From contig CAYMKE010000010.1 in NCBI GenBank assembly GCA_964390955.1, positions 1-26,114 on the forward strand: a stretch of 26,114 bases of DNA, in the 5' to 3' direction. The translations under genes and the position numbers were made by a program. How positions within the stretch are numbered: the stretch's first letter is position 1; each line of letters starts with the position of its first letter. This stretch comes from CAYMKE01 sp964390955 (GTDB lineage: Bacteria; Bacteroidota; Bacteroidia; Bacteroidales; JBBRXJ01). Below are positions 19,046 to 26,114 of the stretch, piece by piece. Under the pieces are notes generated by a model. It ran no database searches, was not told the DNA's origin, and saw nothing but the letters and a program-made list of their open reading frames with translations.

Positions 19046-20269
19046 TTACATGTGTTTAATTAAATGCTTTCTGGTGATATATCTCACCGGATACCATGCA
19101 GCAACAAATCCTATAAACAAGACGGTTACAAAAACAGAAAGAAAATCCTCCCATTGCATTTCTACCGGGTAAGCACTGATAATAAAAGATTGTGCCCCCT
19201 GGAGGGTAACCAGTCCAAATGTTTCCTGTAAATAACAAAGAATAAAGCCTAACACCATTCCAATTACAGCGCCCACAATGGATATCATCCATCCTTCAAT
19301 TAAAAAAATTTTTCTGATAAATTTGATGTTTGCCCCCATACTTCTGAACGTATACATGTCTTTCTTTTTTTCGATGATAAGCATGGTAAGAGAACCAATG
19401 ATATTAAATGATGCGATGATTAATACAAATGTCAGAATAAAAAATATAGCCCATTTTTCCGATTTCATGATTTTATAAAACAATTCTTTTTGTTCATAAC
19501 GGTTTTTTACATTATACCGGTCTCCTAATATGTCTTGTATCTTTTCTTGTATCTTTCTGATATTATGCTGTGGAGAAATTTTCAACTCCAATGCACTTAT
19601 TTGATTTTCATAATCCAACAAATCTTTAGCAAATTCAAGCGGCACAATAATGTATTTTGAGTCAATGTCTTTTTCAATAGAAAATATTCCCGAGGGAAAA
19701 ATATATTTTTTATTAAATGCTTTTTTAGGGTTGAAAGTGATGCTTTGCTTCCGTTTTGGCACATATATTTCAAGCGGATCGACGAATCTCAGCCCAACCG
19801 ATAAGTAATAGGCAATTCCCTGTCCTATGACAGCATATTCATTTCCTTCTTCCTCTAATACAAATTGTCCTTCAACGATCATGCTGTCTATACCTGTCAT
19901 TTGATTGTATTTCTCACTTACTCCCTTGATAGTACCGATGTATTGCTGTCCTGAATATTTTATCAATGCATTTTCTTCAAGCACTTCGGCGTAATGAATG
20001 ACCCCTTCCATGTGTTTAATTTTCTGAATCTCAGTTTGTTTTACAGGAAATGTTTTCCCTTCGGCAAGTGTAATTCTTAAATCAGGATCAAATGCATTGA
20101 ATAGCGAAGAAATAATGGATTCAAAGCCATTGAATACAGAAAGGATAACAATGAGGGCCATGGTGCCGATAGCAACACCAATCACAGAAATAATGGATAT
20201 AATATTGATCACATTTTGTGATTTTTTGGCAAATAAATACCTTTTTGCTATGTAATACGGAAAATTCAA
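19046..20269 (-). CDS. FtsX-like / LolC-LolE family ABC transporter permease
   Basis: 407 residues. The N-terminus (MNFPYYIAKRYLFAKKSQNVINIISIISVIGVAIGTMAL) is the typical start of LolC/LolE-type permeases, with the first membrane helix at about 22-46. A periplasmic domain (about 50-265) is followed by three helices (about 272-298, 318-345, 370-392) with the FtsX-type loop KKKDMYTFRSMGANIKFIRKIFLIEG. These permeases work with a LolD-type ATPase to release lipoproteins from the inner membrane; no ATPase gene is in the window. The length is normal for the family. It starts 7 nt after rbfA and is read in the same direction, an arrangement seen in other Bacteroidota. Confidence 0.88.
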   Translation of the reverse strand: MNFPYYIAKRYLFAKKSQNVINIISIISVIGVAIGTMALIVILSVFNGFESIISSLFNAFDPDLRITLAEGKTFPVKQTEIQKIKHMEGVIHYAEVLEENALIKYSGQQYIGTIKGVSEKYNQMTGIDSMIVEGQFVLEEEGNEYAVIGQGIAYYLSVGLRFVDPLEIYVPKRKQSITFNPKKAFNKKYIFPSGIFSIEKDIDSKYIIVPLEFAKDLLDYENQISALELKISPQHNIRKIQEKIQDILGDRYNVKNRYEQKELFYKIMKSEKWAIFFILTFVLIIASFNIIGSLTMLIIEKKKDMYTFRSMGANIKFIRKIFLIEGWMISIVGAVIGMVLGFILCYLQETFGLVTLQGAQSFIISAYPVEMQWEDFLSVFVTVLFIGFVAAWYPVRYITRKHLIKHM

Positions 20270-20276
20270 TGTTCTC

Positions 20277-20615
20277 TTATTGTTTTAATAATTCATCAAT
20301 ACGATCAATATAATCCAATGAATCATCATTATAGAAAAACACGTCAGGAATTTCTTTCATTTGGTTTCTGATCCGTTTCCCTAATAAATACCTGAGGTTT
20401 TTTTTATATTGGTTCACTATTTTGATTGCATTTTCACTCTCATTGGACGGTATGACACCTAAATATACTTTGGCGACAGAAAGGTCTGCACTAATCCTTA
20501 CTTTGGTGATGGTAATAAGCAGTTTTTTTTGAAACCCAAAATCATAGCGTTCAAATATATCTCCCAGTTCTCTTTGCAGTTCACGTGATACTTTTTCCTG
20601 ACGTATTGAGTACAT
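20277..20615 (-). CDS. rbfA: Ribosome-binding factor A
   Basis: 112 residues from the Met at 20613-20615 (MYSIRQEKVSRELQRELGDI). RbfA is a KH-type 30S maturation factor needed for 16S rRNA 5'-end processing. Family features include the start RQEKVSRELQREL, VRISADLSVAKVYLGVIP in the centre, and LRYLLGKRIRNQMKEIPDVFFYNDDS at the end. A longer frame begins at 20687, but its 24 extra residues (MTEKIITLNKIII...) are unlike RbfA. A TAACTTTG promoter-like box lies within that extension, so the short start is preferred. It is followed after 7 nt by the permease gene. Confidence 0.9.
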   Translation of the reverse strand: MYSIRQEKVSRELQRELGDIFERYDFGFQKKLLITITKVRISADLSVAKVYLGVIPSNESENAIKIVNQYKKNLRYLLGKRIRNQMKEIPDVFFYNDDSLDYIDRIDELLKQ

Positions 20616-20663
20616 ATTATTTTTTTTCTTTATTAACCCTGAATGATTGATGATTATTTTATT

Positions 20664-20671
20664 CAAAGTTA
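20664..20671 (-). promoter_or_regulatory. Possible -7 box (TAACTTTG) for rbfA
   Basis: The minus strand reads TAACTTTG, a TAnnTTTG match 48 nt upstream of the preferred rbfA start. A second match (TAGATTTG) lies about 23 nt further upstream. Transcription from the first would exclude the longer rbfA start at 20687. Confidence 0.4.
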
Positions 20672-20753
20672 TAATTTTTTCAGTCACAAATCTATCAAAT
20701 AACCCGTTAATAAAAAAGGTTTTTAAATTATTTTATGAATATCAAATAAAATG

Positions 20754-20761
20754 TATATTTG
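20754..20761 (+). promoter_or_regulatory. -7 box (TATATTTG) for trpS
   Basis: TATATTTGCAC fits the Bacteroidota -7 consensus and lies 45 nt before the trpS ATG at 20807. There is no clear TTTG at -33. It is divergent from the rbfA promoter region. Confidence 0.5.
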
Positions 20762-20806
20762 CACAGTGAGTAATCTATCAATAAAAACAGACTAATTCAG
20801 AGTGTC

Positions 20807-21790
20807 ATGGAGACAGTATTAAGCGGAATCAGGCCCACCGGGCATATTCATTTAGGAAATTATTTCGGTGCAGTAAAGAATTTTGTAAGGATGCAGCATG
20901 AGTATAATTGTTATTTTTTTATAGCAGATTATCACATGCTTACAACACATCCGACCCCCGAAGCACTTAAGGAAAATGTAAAATATGTTTTGGCAGAATA
21001 TTTAGCTGCAGGATTGGACCCGGAGAATGTTACGTTGTATATACAAAGCGATGTACCCGAAATCCCCGAATTATATCTTTTAATGAATATGAATGCATAT
21101 GTAGGAGAACTGGAGCGAACTACAACGTTTAAAGAAAAAGTAAGGTCGCAACCCGAAAATGTGAATGCAGGGCTGCTAACCTACACTGTATTGATGGCTA
21201 CGGACATATTAATACATAAAGCCAACAAAGTGCCGGTAGGCAAAGACCAGGAACAAAACCTGGAAATGACCAGACGTTTTGCACGGCGTTTCAACAATAT
21301 GTACAAAACCAACTTGTTTCCCGAGCCTGAGGCATTTAATTTTGGTAGTCATTTGATTAAAATCCCCGGCCTTGACGGTTCAGGAAAAATGGGCAAATCA
21401 GAAGGCAATGGCATTTATTTAATAGATGAGCCCAATGTGATAAGGAAAAAAGTAATGCGTGCAGTCACTGATAGTGGCCCTACAGAGCCCAATCAGGAAA
21501 TGAGTGAACCGATCCAGAACATTTTCAATCTCATGGAGGTGATGTCTGATCCAACAACAACCCAACATTTCAAAGATCAGTATAACGATTGTACAATCCG
21601 GTATGGAGATATGAAAAAACAATTGGCGGAAGACATCATTCAATTCACCAACCCTTTCAGGGAAAAAATCAAGAGCATTATCAATGATGAAGATTACCTG
21701 AATAAAGCCGCTGATAAAGGAAAAGAAAAAGCCCGTGAAAGTGCATCACAGACTTTAAAAGAAGTAAGAAAAATCATTGGGTTTAAATGA
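20807..21790 (+). CDS. trpS: Tryptophanyl-tRNA synthetase
   Basis: 327 residues, normal for bacterial TrpRS. This cytoplasmic class Ic enzyme charges tRNA-Trp. The HIGH-type motif is TGHIHLGNYFG (11-21) after LSGIRPTG, and the KMSKS loop is GSGKMGKSEGN (191-201). Other family sequences are the YFFIADYHMLTTH region, AYVGELERTTTFKEK and KVPVGKDQEQNLEMTR. It has its own promoter-like box and converges on the trp biosynthesis operon, with 55 nt between the trpS stop and the trpB stop. Confidence 0.97.
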   Translation: METVLSGIRPTGHIHLGNYFGAVKNFVRMQHEYNCYFFIADYHMLTTHPTPEALKENVKYVLAEYLAAGLDPENVTLYIQSDVPEIPELYLLMNMNAYVGELERTTTFKEKVRSQPENVNAGLLTYTVLMATDILIHKANKVPVGKDQEQNLEMTRRFARRFNNMYKTNLFPEPEAFNFGSHLIKIPGLDGSGKMGKSEGNGIYLIDEPNVIRKKVMRAVTDSGPTEPNQEMSEPIQNIFNLMEVMSDPTTTQHFKDQYNDCTIRYGDMKKQLAEDIIQFTNPFREKIKSIINDEDYLNKAADKGKEKARESASQTLKEVRKIIGFK

Positions 21791-21845
21791 AACGTTCATT
21801 CTTCTAAATCATACACCTGTTTTGTTATTTGTATTTTGAAATTTG
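21791..21845. other. Convergent spacer between trpS and trpB with an 11-bp direct repeat
   Basis: The 55-nt spacer contains two copies of ttgttatttgt, separated by about 10 nt. No stem-loop with a T-run is visible, so no intrinsic terminator can be named for either gene. Confidence 0.5.
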
Positions 21846-23051
21846 TTATTTGTTTGGTTGTGGCTTGTCCACGTTAGATAAATATTTAATGTATGTTTCC
21901 ATATCTTTATCACCTCTTCCTGATAAATTGACCACTACTACATCTTCTTTTTTAAACATACATTGATCAAGTCCAGCCAAAGCATGTGCCGATTCTAATG
22001 CGGGAATGATTCCTTCTTTTTCTGTCAGTAAATAGGCTGCTTGCAATGCTTCGTCGTCTGTTGCATGCAAATATTCTACTCGTTTAGTTCCGGCCAAAAA
22101 AGAATGTATAGGGCCCACGCCCGGGTAATCCAGTCCCGCAGAAATTGAATAAGGTTCCATAATTTGTCCGTGCTCATCCTGCATAAGCAATGTTTTGCTT
22201 CCATGGATGATGCCTTCTCTTCCTAATTGAATAGTAGCAGCAGAATGGTTCGTATGAATGCCTTCCCCGGATGCCTCAATACCAATTAATTTTACATTTT
22301 CACAATTAAGATAATGGTAAAAAGCTCCGGCTGCATTGCTTCCACCACCTATACATGCTACAATATAATCGGGGTTTTCTCTTCCGGTTTTTTCTTTTAA
22401 TTGCTGTTTTATTTCTTCGCTAATTACCGCCTGGAAACGGGTTACCATATCGGGATAAGGATGCGGCCCGACGACAGAGCCTATTATATAATGTGTGTTT
22501 TGTGGGTGTTTGATCCAATCGCGTATGGCTTCATTGGTTGCATCCTTGAGGGTCTTGTTTCCACTGAAAACAGGAACCACTTCTGCTCCTAACATCTTCA
22601 TCTTTGATACGTTGGGAGCCTGACGTTTCACATCAGTATCCCCCATAAACACAATGCACTTCAGGCCCATTAAAGCACAAACTGTGGCAGTTGCAACACC
22701 ATGTTGCCCTGCGCCTGTTTCTGCAATAATCCTGTCTTTTCCCAGTGCTTTGGCTAAAATGATCTGCCCAATGGTATTGTTTATTTTATGAGCTCCTGTA
22801 TGATTGAGGTCTTCCCGTTTCAAATAAATATTGGTGCCATGATATTCACTAAGTCTGTTTGCATAATATAATGATGTGGGACGCCCAACATAATCTTTAA
22901 GAAGCGTGTTAAATTCCTCCTGAAATGATTTGGAATGAATGATTTTTAAATAATTGTTTTTTAGTTCCTCCACATTTGCATACACCATTTCCGGCACATA
23001 GGTTCCTCCATATTTGCCATAAAATCCTTTTGTGTCAACCTCGTATGTCAT
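21846..23051 (-). CDS. trpB: Tryptophan synthase beta chain
   Basis: 401 residues, TrpB1 type. The PLP-dependent enzyme condenses indole with serine to give tryptophan, normally in an alpha2-beta2 complex with TrpA. Visible features are the N-terminal GFYGKYGGTYVPEM, the Schiff-base lysine Lys89 in HTGAHKIN, the catalytic Glu111 in ETGAGQHG, the phosphate-binding GGGSNAAG, and SAGLDYPGVGP. It starts 4 nt after trpF and is the last gene of the operon. Its stop faces the trpS stop, and no trpA follows, although TrpB1 proteins usually depend on TrpA for indole supply and activation. Confidence 0.97.
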   Translation of the reverse strand: MTYEVDTKGFYGKYGGTYVPEMVYANVEELKNNYLKIIHSKSFQEEFNTLLKDYVGRPTSLYYANRLSEYHGTNIYLKREDLNHTGAHKINNTIGQIILAKALGKDRIIAETGAGQHGVATATVCALMGLKCIVFMGDTDVKRQAPNVSKMKMLGAEVVPVFSGNKTLKDATNEAIRDWIKHPQNTHYIIGSVVGPHPYPDMVTRFQAVISEEIKQQLKEKTGRENPDYIVACIGGGSNAAGAFYHYLNCENVKLIGIEASGEGIHTNHSAATIQLGREGIIHGSKTLLMQDEHGQIMEPYSISAGLDYPGVGPIHSFLAGTKRVEYLHATDDEALQAAYLLTEKEGIIPALESAHALAGLDQCMFKKEDVVVVNLSGRGDKDMETYIKYLSNVDKPQPNK

Positions 23052-23055
23052 CGCT

Positions 23056-23685
23056 TTATTTATTTATATTTAATTGTTTTATGAATGTATTAATGGATGA
23101 TATATTTTTCATTCCCGGGTATGTTTCAAATTTGCTATTGATATCAACAGCAAATAATTTATTGCACCGCAGTTCATTGATTATTTCAGCATCGCCGGGG
23201 CCAATACCACCGCTTAAAAAAAAGGGGACTGTATGCTCATATTCACAGATGATATTCCAATCAAACTTAGTGCCTGTTCCACCATATGCTTTGCTTTTTG
23301 TGTCAAACAAAAAATAATCGCATACCTCCTCATAAGGTTTAATATTCTGCATGTCATCCCGGCTGCCAACCCCGAATACTTTCATTACAGGATAATTTTT
23401 TGCCCTGACTGCTTCACAGTAACCGGGTGACTCATAGCCATGTAATTGTATTATATCCAGCTCATTTCGCCGGGCGTTTTCAACAACTTCATCCTGCAAA
23501 GCATTTACAAATACCCCGGTTTTTTTTATATGCACAGGAAATAGTTGAATTATTTCCCTGTGTATTGTATGGCCTATAAATCTGGGTGATTTTTCATAAA
23601 AAATAAAGCCTATATAATCAGGATTCAATGCAATAAGCTCTTTGATATTCTGTTTATGTTTCATCCCACAAACTTTAATCTTCAT
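23056..23685 (-). CDS. trpF: Phosphoribosylanthranilate isomerase
   Basis: 209 residues; a TIM-barrel enzyme that performs the Amadori rearrangement of phosphoribosylanthranilate to CdRP. The catalytic base is Cys6 in KVCGM and the general acid is Asp130-region FLFDTKS... with the second conserved Asp at 181 in AVDINSKFE. FLSGGI (156-161) and the SKFE end are the phosphate-binding parts. The start codon overlaps the end of trpC by 4 nt (23682-23685), and the gene ends 4 nt before trpB, so the three are translationally close. Separate trpC and trpF genes, not a fused protein, is the usual Bacteroidota arrangement. Confidence 0.95.
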   Translation of the reverse strand: MKIKVCGMKHKQNIKELIALNPDYIGFIFYEKSPRFIGHTIHREIIQLFPVHIKKTGVFVNALQDEVVENARRNELDIIQLHGYESPGYCEAVRAKNYPVMKVFGVGSRDDMQNIKPYEEVCDYFLFDTKSKAYGGTGTKFDWNIICEYEHTVPFFLSGGIGPGDAEIINELRCNKLFAVDINSKFETYPGMKNISSINTFIKQLNINK

Positions 23686-24473
23686 GTTATCTCTTTGTTT
23701 ATTTGTTCAATAAAATCTTTGCATGCCTCACCGGGTGCTTCGTGCTTCATAAATGCTTCTCCTATTAAAAAACCTTTAAATCCTGCATTTGTTAAAATTT
23801 TAATGGTTCGGACATTGGAAATACCACTTTCTGATATCAATATAAATTCATCTTTAAGCATCCCGGCCATGTGTTTTGACGTTTCTGTATCTACAGTAAA
23901 ATTATTCAAATTTCGATTATTTACCCCTACAATATCTGTTTCCCCGGGTATTTTATCTATTTCCTCTTCTGCATGGATTTCCACGAGGGTTTCTAACCCA
24001 AGATTATGCGCATCATTTGTAAGTAAACGCAATTCATTTTTGTTCAATACCGCTGCTATCAACAAGACAACATCAGCTCCCATTGCTTTTGCCTCTACCA
24101 TTTGATAGGGGTCAATAATAAAATCTTTTCGTAAAATAGGAATTTTGTTGTTTTCTCTGGCAATACTAAAGTCTGCTGAATTTCCTCCAAAATATCTTGA
24201 ATCTGTCAAAACAGATAATCCTGAAGCACCGGCCCGGACATACCCGGTGGTGACATTTTTAACACTGGCATTGTTGTTGATTACAGACTTTGAAGGCGAA
24301 CGCCGTTTAAATTCAGCTATGATGCCGGCATTTTTTTGAGCAATACTTTTTTTCAATGAATATGGTTCATTTGAAAAGTATTGGCTGTTTTCGAGTTCCC
24401 GGACAGCAACCTTTTCTTTGTTCGCTTTGACTTCATATTTTTTGTATTCAATAATTTCTTCTAGAATATTCAT
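23682..24473 (-). CDS. trpC: Indole-3-glycerol phosphate synthase
   Basis: 263 residues; TIM-barrel enzyme closing CdRP to indole-3-glycerol phosphate. Family motifs are IIAEFKRRSPSKS (Glu54, Lys56), LSVLTDSRYFGG, ILRKDFIIDPYQ (Lys116, catalytic), VGVNNRNL and ILISESGI. Length and motif order are standard. It begins 8 nt after trpD and overlaps trpF by 4 nt. Confidence 0.96.
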   Translation of the reverse strand: MNILEEIIEYKKYEVKANKEKVAVRELENSQYFSNEPYSLKKSIAQKNAGIIAEFKRRSPSKSVINNNASVKNVTTGYVRAGASGLSVLTDSRYFGGNSADFSIARENNKIPILRKDFIIDPYQMVEAKAMGADVVLLIAAVLNKNELRLLTNDAHNLGLETLVEIHAEEEIDKIPGETDIVGVNNRNLNNFTVDTETSKHMAGMLKDEFILISESGISNVRTIKILTNAGFKGFLIGEAFMKHEAPGEACKDFIEQINKEIT

Positions 24474-24481
24474 CTGTTTAT

Positions 24482-25474
24482 TTATTGCATATTTATAAGG
24501 TGTTTAAAAACGTTCAGTGACTCCCCGAAATCCAATGCTCGTGTAGCTTCCACAATGCACTGCTCTATAGGTTTTTCTGGATTTAATGTTTTCAGTGCAT
24601 AAGCAGAATTAACAATGACAACATTTTTTTGTGCTTTATTGCATTGATTTTCAAGGACGTTCATAAATATCTTAGCTGCTTCTTCAACGGTATCGCCACC
24701 AAACAATTCTCCGGGTTTCACAATGTCAAATCCCAATGAGCCGGGTGAAACGACCGCTTCATTAAAACGTGACATATACTTAAAATCACCTGTTAATGAT
24801 ATTTCATCGTATCCATCTATTGAATAGATAATTGCATAGTTTTTATCTGTTTTCTGGTAAATATAATTATACAACCTGGCAACTTCCAGGTTAAACACGC
24901 CAATAACCTGGTTTTTAGGGAAACCAGGGTTTACCATAGGGCCGAGCATATTAAAAAACGTTTTCATTCTAAGGCTTTTACGGACGGGGGCAACGTTTTT
25001 CATAGCCGGATTAAATAATGGAGCGTGCAAAAAACATATCCCTGTTTTTTCCAGTTCATGCTTTAACTTATCCTGGTCATTACTAAAACGGTATCCATAA
25101 TATTCCAAAACATTGGATGAACCACATGATGAGGACACACTATAATTCCCATGTTTAGCAACTTTTCCGCCGGCTGCTGCAACCACAAATGAAGTCAATG
25201 TAGAAATATTAAATGTATTCCGCTCATCTCCTCCTGTCCCACATACATCTATAGTATTAAAATCAGAAAAATCAACAGGAATACATAATTCAAGCAGGGC
25301 ATCCCTGAATCCTGACAATTCATCTTCGCTGACATTACGCATAAGGTAAACACTGATAAATGATGCGATTTCAGGATCTGTGTATTTACCCCGGGCAATA
25401 TTGGTTAACACATTTTTTGCATCTTCTTTGGTAAGATTTTTATACTCAAAAAGATAATTTAATATTTCTTTCAT
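24482..25474 (-). CDS. trpD: Anthranilate phosphoribosyltransferase
   Basis: 330 residues; transfers phosphoribose from PRPP to anthranilate. Motifs are the PRPP-binding DVCGTGGDERNTFNIST (GTGGD at 79-83), KHGNYSVSS (107-115) and the Mg-related D-E segment (GYDEISLTG). An N-terminal helical domain precedes the core, as usual. It lies 18 nt downstream of trpG and 8 nt upstream of trpC. It is a separate protein, not fused to TrpG. Confidence 0.96.
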   Translation of the reverse strand: MKEILNYLFEYKNLTKEDAKNVLTNIARGKYTDPEIASFISVYLMRNVSEDELSGFRDALLELCIPVDFSDFNTIDVCGTGGDERNTFNISTLTSFVVAAAGGKVAKHGNYSVSSSCGSSNVLEYYGYRFSNDQDKLKHELEKTGICFLHAPLFNPAMKNVAPVRKSLRMKTFFNMLGPMVNPGFPKNQVIGVFNLEVARLYNYIYQKTDKNYAIIYSIDGYDEISLTGDFKYMSRFNEAVVSPGSLGFDIVKPGELFGGDTVEEAAKIFMNVLENQCNKAQKNVVIVNSAYALKTLNPEKPIEQCIVEATRALDFGESLNVFKHLINMQ

Positions 25475-25492
25475 GATACTAAGATTTATGAT

Positions 25493-26065
25493 TTATTCAT
25501 GACTGAGCCAATTATTGATAATGGTTTCCCCGGTATCTGTTAATACAGATTCAGGATGAAATTGAAGGCCTTTCACATCGTAGGACTGATGACGTAATGC
25601 CATAATCTCATTTTGTTCATTTATAGCAGTAATAATCAATTCCTTTGGAAGATTATCCCGTTGTACCAACCACGAATGGTACCTTCCTCCTTCGATTTGC
25701 TCCGGTAAACCTTTAAACAAAGTATCTTCTCTGTCCTTTATAATAATGTTTGAGGCCACTCCATGATACACCCGTTCCATATTATGAAGGGTGCCTCCGA
25801 ACACTTCTGCAATGGCCTGATGGCCAAGACAAACCCCCAGGATACTTTTACTGGGTGAATATTCCGCGATCAAATCTTTTGAAATACCTGCTTCGTCCGG
25901 GATTCCAGGGCCCGGAGATAATACAATTTTATCGAATTTAGCAATTTCTTCCAATTGAATTTTATCATTTCTGAATACTTCAACATTTATACCCGGATAT
26001 TTCTGAATATAATGAAACAGGTTGTAAGTAAATGAATCATAATTGTCAATAATCAGTACTTTCAT
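25493..26065 (-). CDS. trpG: Anthranilate synthase component II, glutamine amidotransferase
   Basis: 190 residues; class I amidotransferase supplying ammonia to TrpE for anthranilate synthesis. The triad is Cys79 (ILGVCLGHQ), His170 and Glu172 (QFHPES). Also present are LSPGPGIPDEAG (oxyanion region) and MERVYHG. Some members of this family also serve folate synthesis (PabA); the trp operon position favours TrpG. The start codon at 26063-26065 lies exactly in the start-like core of the dispersed repeat, and the leader seen here is repeat sequence. trpE, if present, would be upstream beyond the window. Confidence 0.95.
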   Translation of the reverse strand: MKVLIIDNYDSFTYNLFHYIQKYPGINVEVFRNDKIQLEEIAKFDKIVLSPGPGIPDEAGISKDLIAEYSPSKSILGVCLGHQAIAEVFGGTLHNMERVYHGVASNIIIKDREDTLFKGLPEQIEGGRYHSWLVQRDNLPKELIITAINEQNEIMALRHQSYDVKGLQFHPESVLTDTGETIINNWLSHE

Positions 26066-26114
26066 ATGTTTATATTTTATTTTTCAATGGTCATATGGAG
26101 CTCGCAAGTAAAAA
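26060..26114. repeat. Dispersed repeat, copy 3 (trpG leader; runs off the window edge)
   Basis: Positions 26060-26099 are identical over 40 bp to 153-192 in repeat copy 1. The following gctcgcaagtaaaaa instead matches 311-325 (gcttgcaagtaaaaa) with one change. The trpG leader thus combines parts of the two subunits of copy 1. On the minus strand it keeps the mini-ORF Met-Thr-Ile-Glu-Lys (26077-26094) but has lost the AAGGAGG seen in copies 1 and 2. Confidence 0.8.

Noticed and set aside
20616..20687. 24-residue N-terminal extension of RbfA
   Set aside because: It is unlike the family, contains a promoter-like TAACTTTG box, and the start at 20615 has a good A-rich leader and normal RbfA length.

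Overview
The window comes from a member of the Bacteroidota. The evidence is an AT-rich sequence, A-rich translation starts mostly without Shine-Dalgarno sites, TAnnTTTG-type promoter boxes, a giant surface protein with SprB-type repeats and a gliding-motility-type C-terminal domain beside a PorP/SprF gene, a DUF4296 lipoprotein and an rbfA-FtsX-permease pair. A run of exactly 100 Ns inside the giant gene shows that this is a scaffolded assembly. The genus cannot be told.

Layout. Positions 1-907 are an accessory, decayed stretch: a dispersed repeat (about 36-330), the 3' remnant of an outer-membrane beta-barrel gene (359-685), then the promoter of a complete S41 carboxy-terminal protease gene (908-2533, +). 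A truncated IS1634-like transposase follows (2655-3071, +). From 3288 to 6860 on the minus strand lie two diverged membrane-anchored paralogues (398 and 441 aa, probably alpha/alpha-toroid), a small exported FecR-like protein, and upstream of it the frameshifted remnant of a caspase-like (C14) gene. A DUF4296 lipoprotein (7054-7437, -) comes next, then a second copy of the dispersed repeat and a 33-bp palindrome (7438-7972).

Positions 7973-18893 (minus) are a surface-protein operon in transcription order: a 112-aa exported protein that is essentially one SprB-like module, a giant adhesin of about 3,200 residues, and a PorP/SprF-family outer-membrane protein starting 2 nt after the adhesin stop. 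The adhesin reads: signal peptide, about 5 SprB modules, about 16 copies of an 87-aa Ig/PKD-like repeat, a P-domain-like module, about 11 more SprB-like modules, then a type IX secretion C-terminal domain. The assembly gap lies in the 87-aa array, where a three-unit block (261 aa, 783 nt) is duplicated almost perfectly. The flanks predict a true gap of 150 nt, or 150 plus multiples of 261.

Positions 19046-26114 are mostly housekeeping: rbfA with a LolC/E-type permease (minus), trpS (plus), and convergent to it a tryptophan operon read trpG-trpD-trpC-trpF-trpB (minus). trpB is the last gene, so trpA is not in its usual place. trpE is not in the window and could lie upstream of trpG beyond the edge. 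The trpG leader carries 40 bp identical to the repeat at the other end of the window. The most unusual signals are this start-codon-containing repeat family, the higher-order duplication in the adhesin, the solo SprB module and the decayed caspase locus with its intact neighbours.
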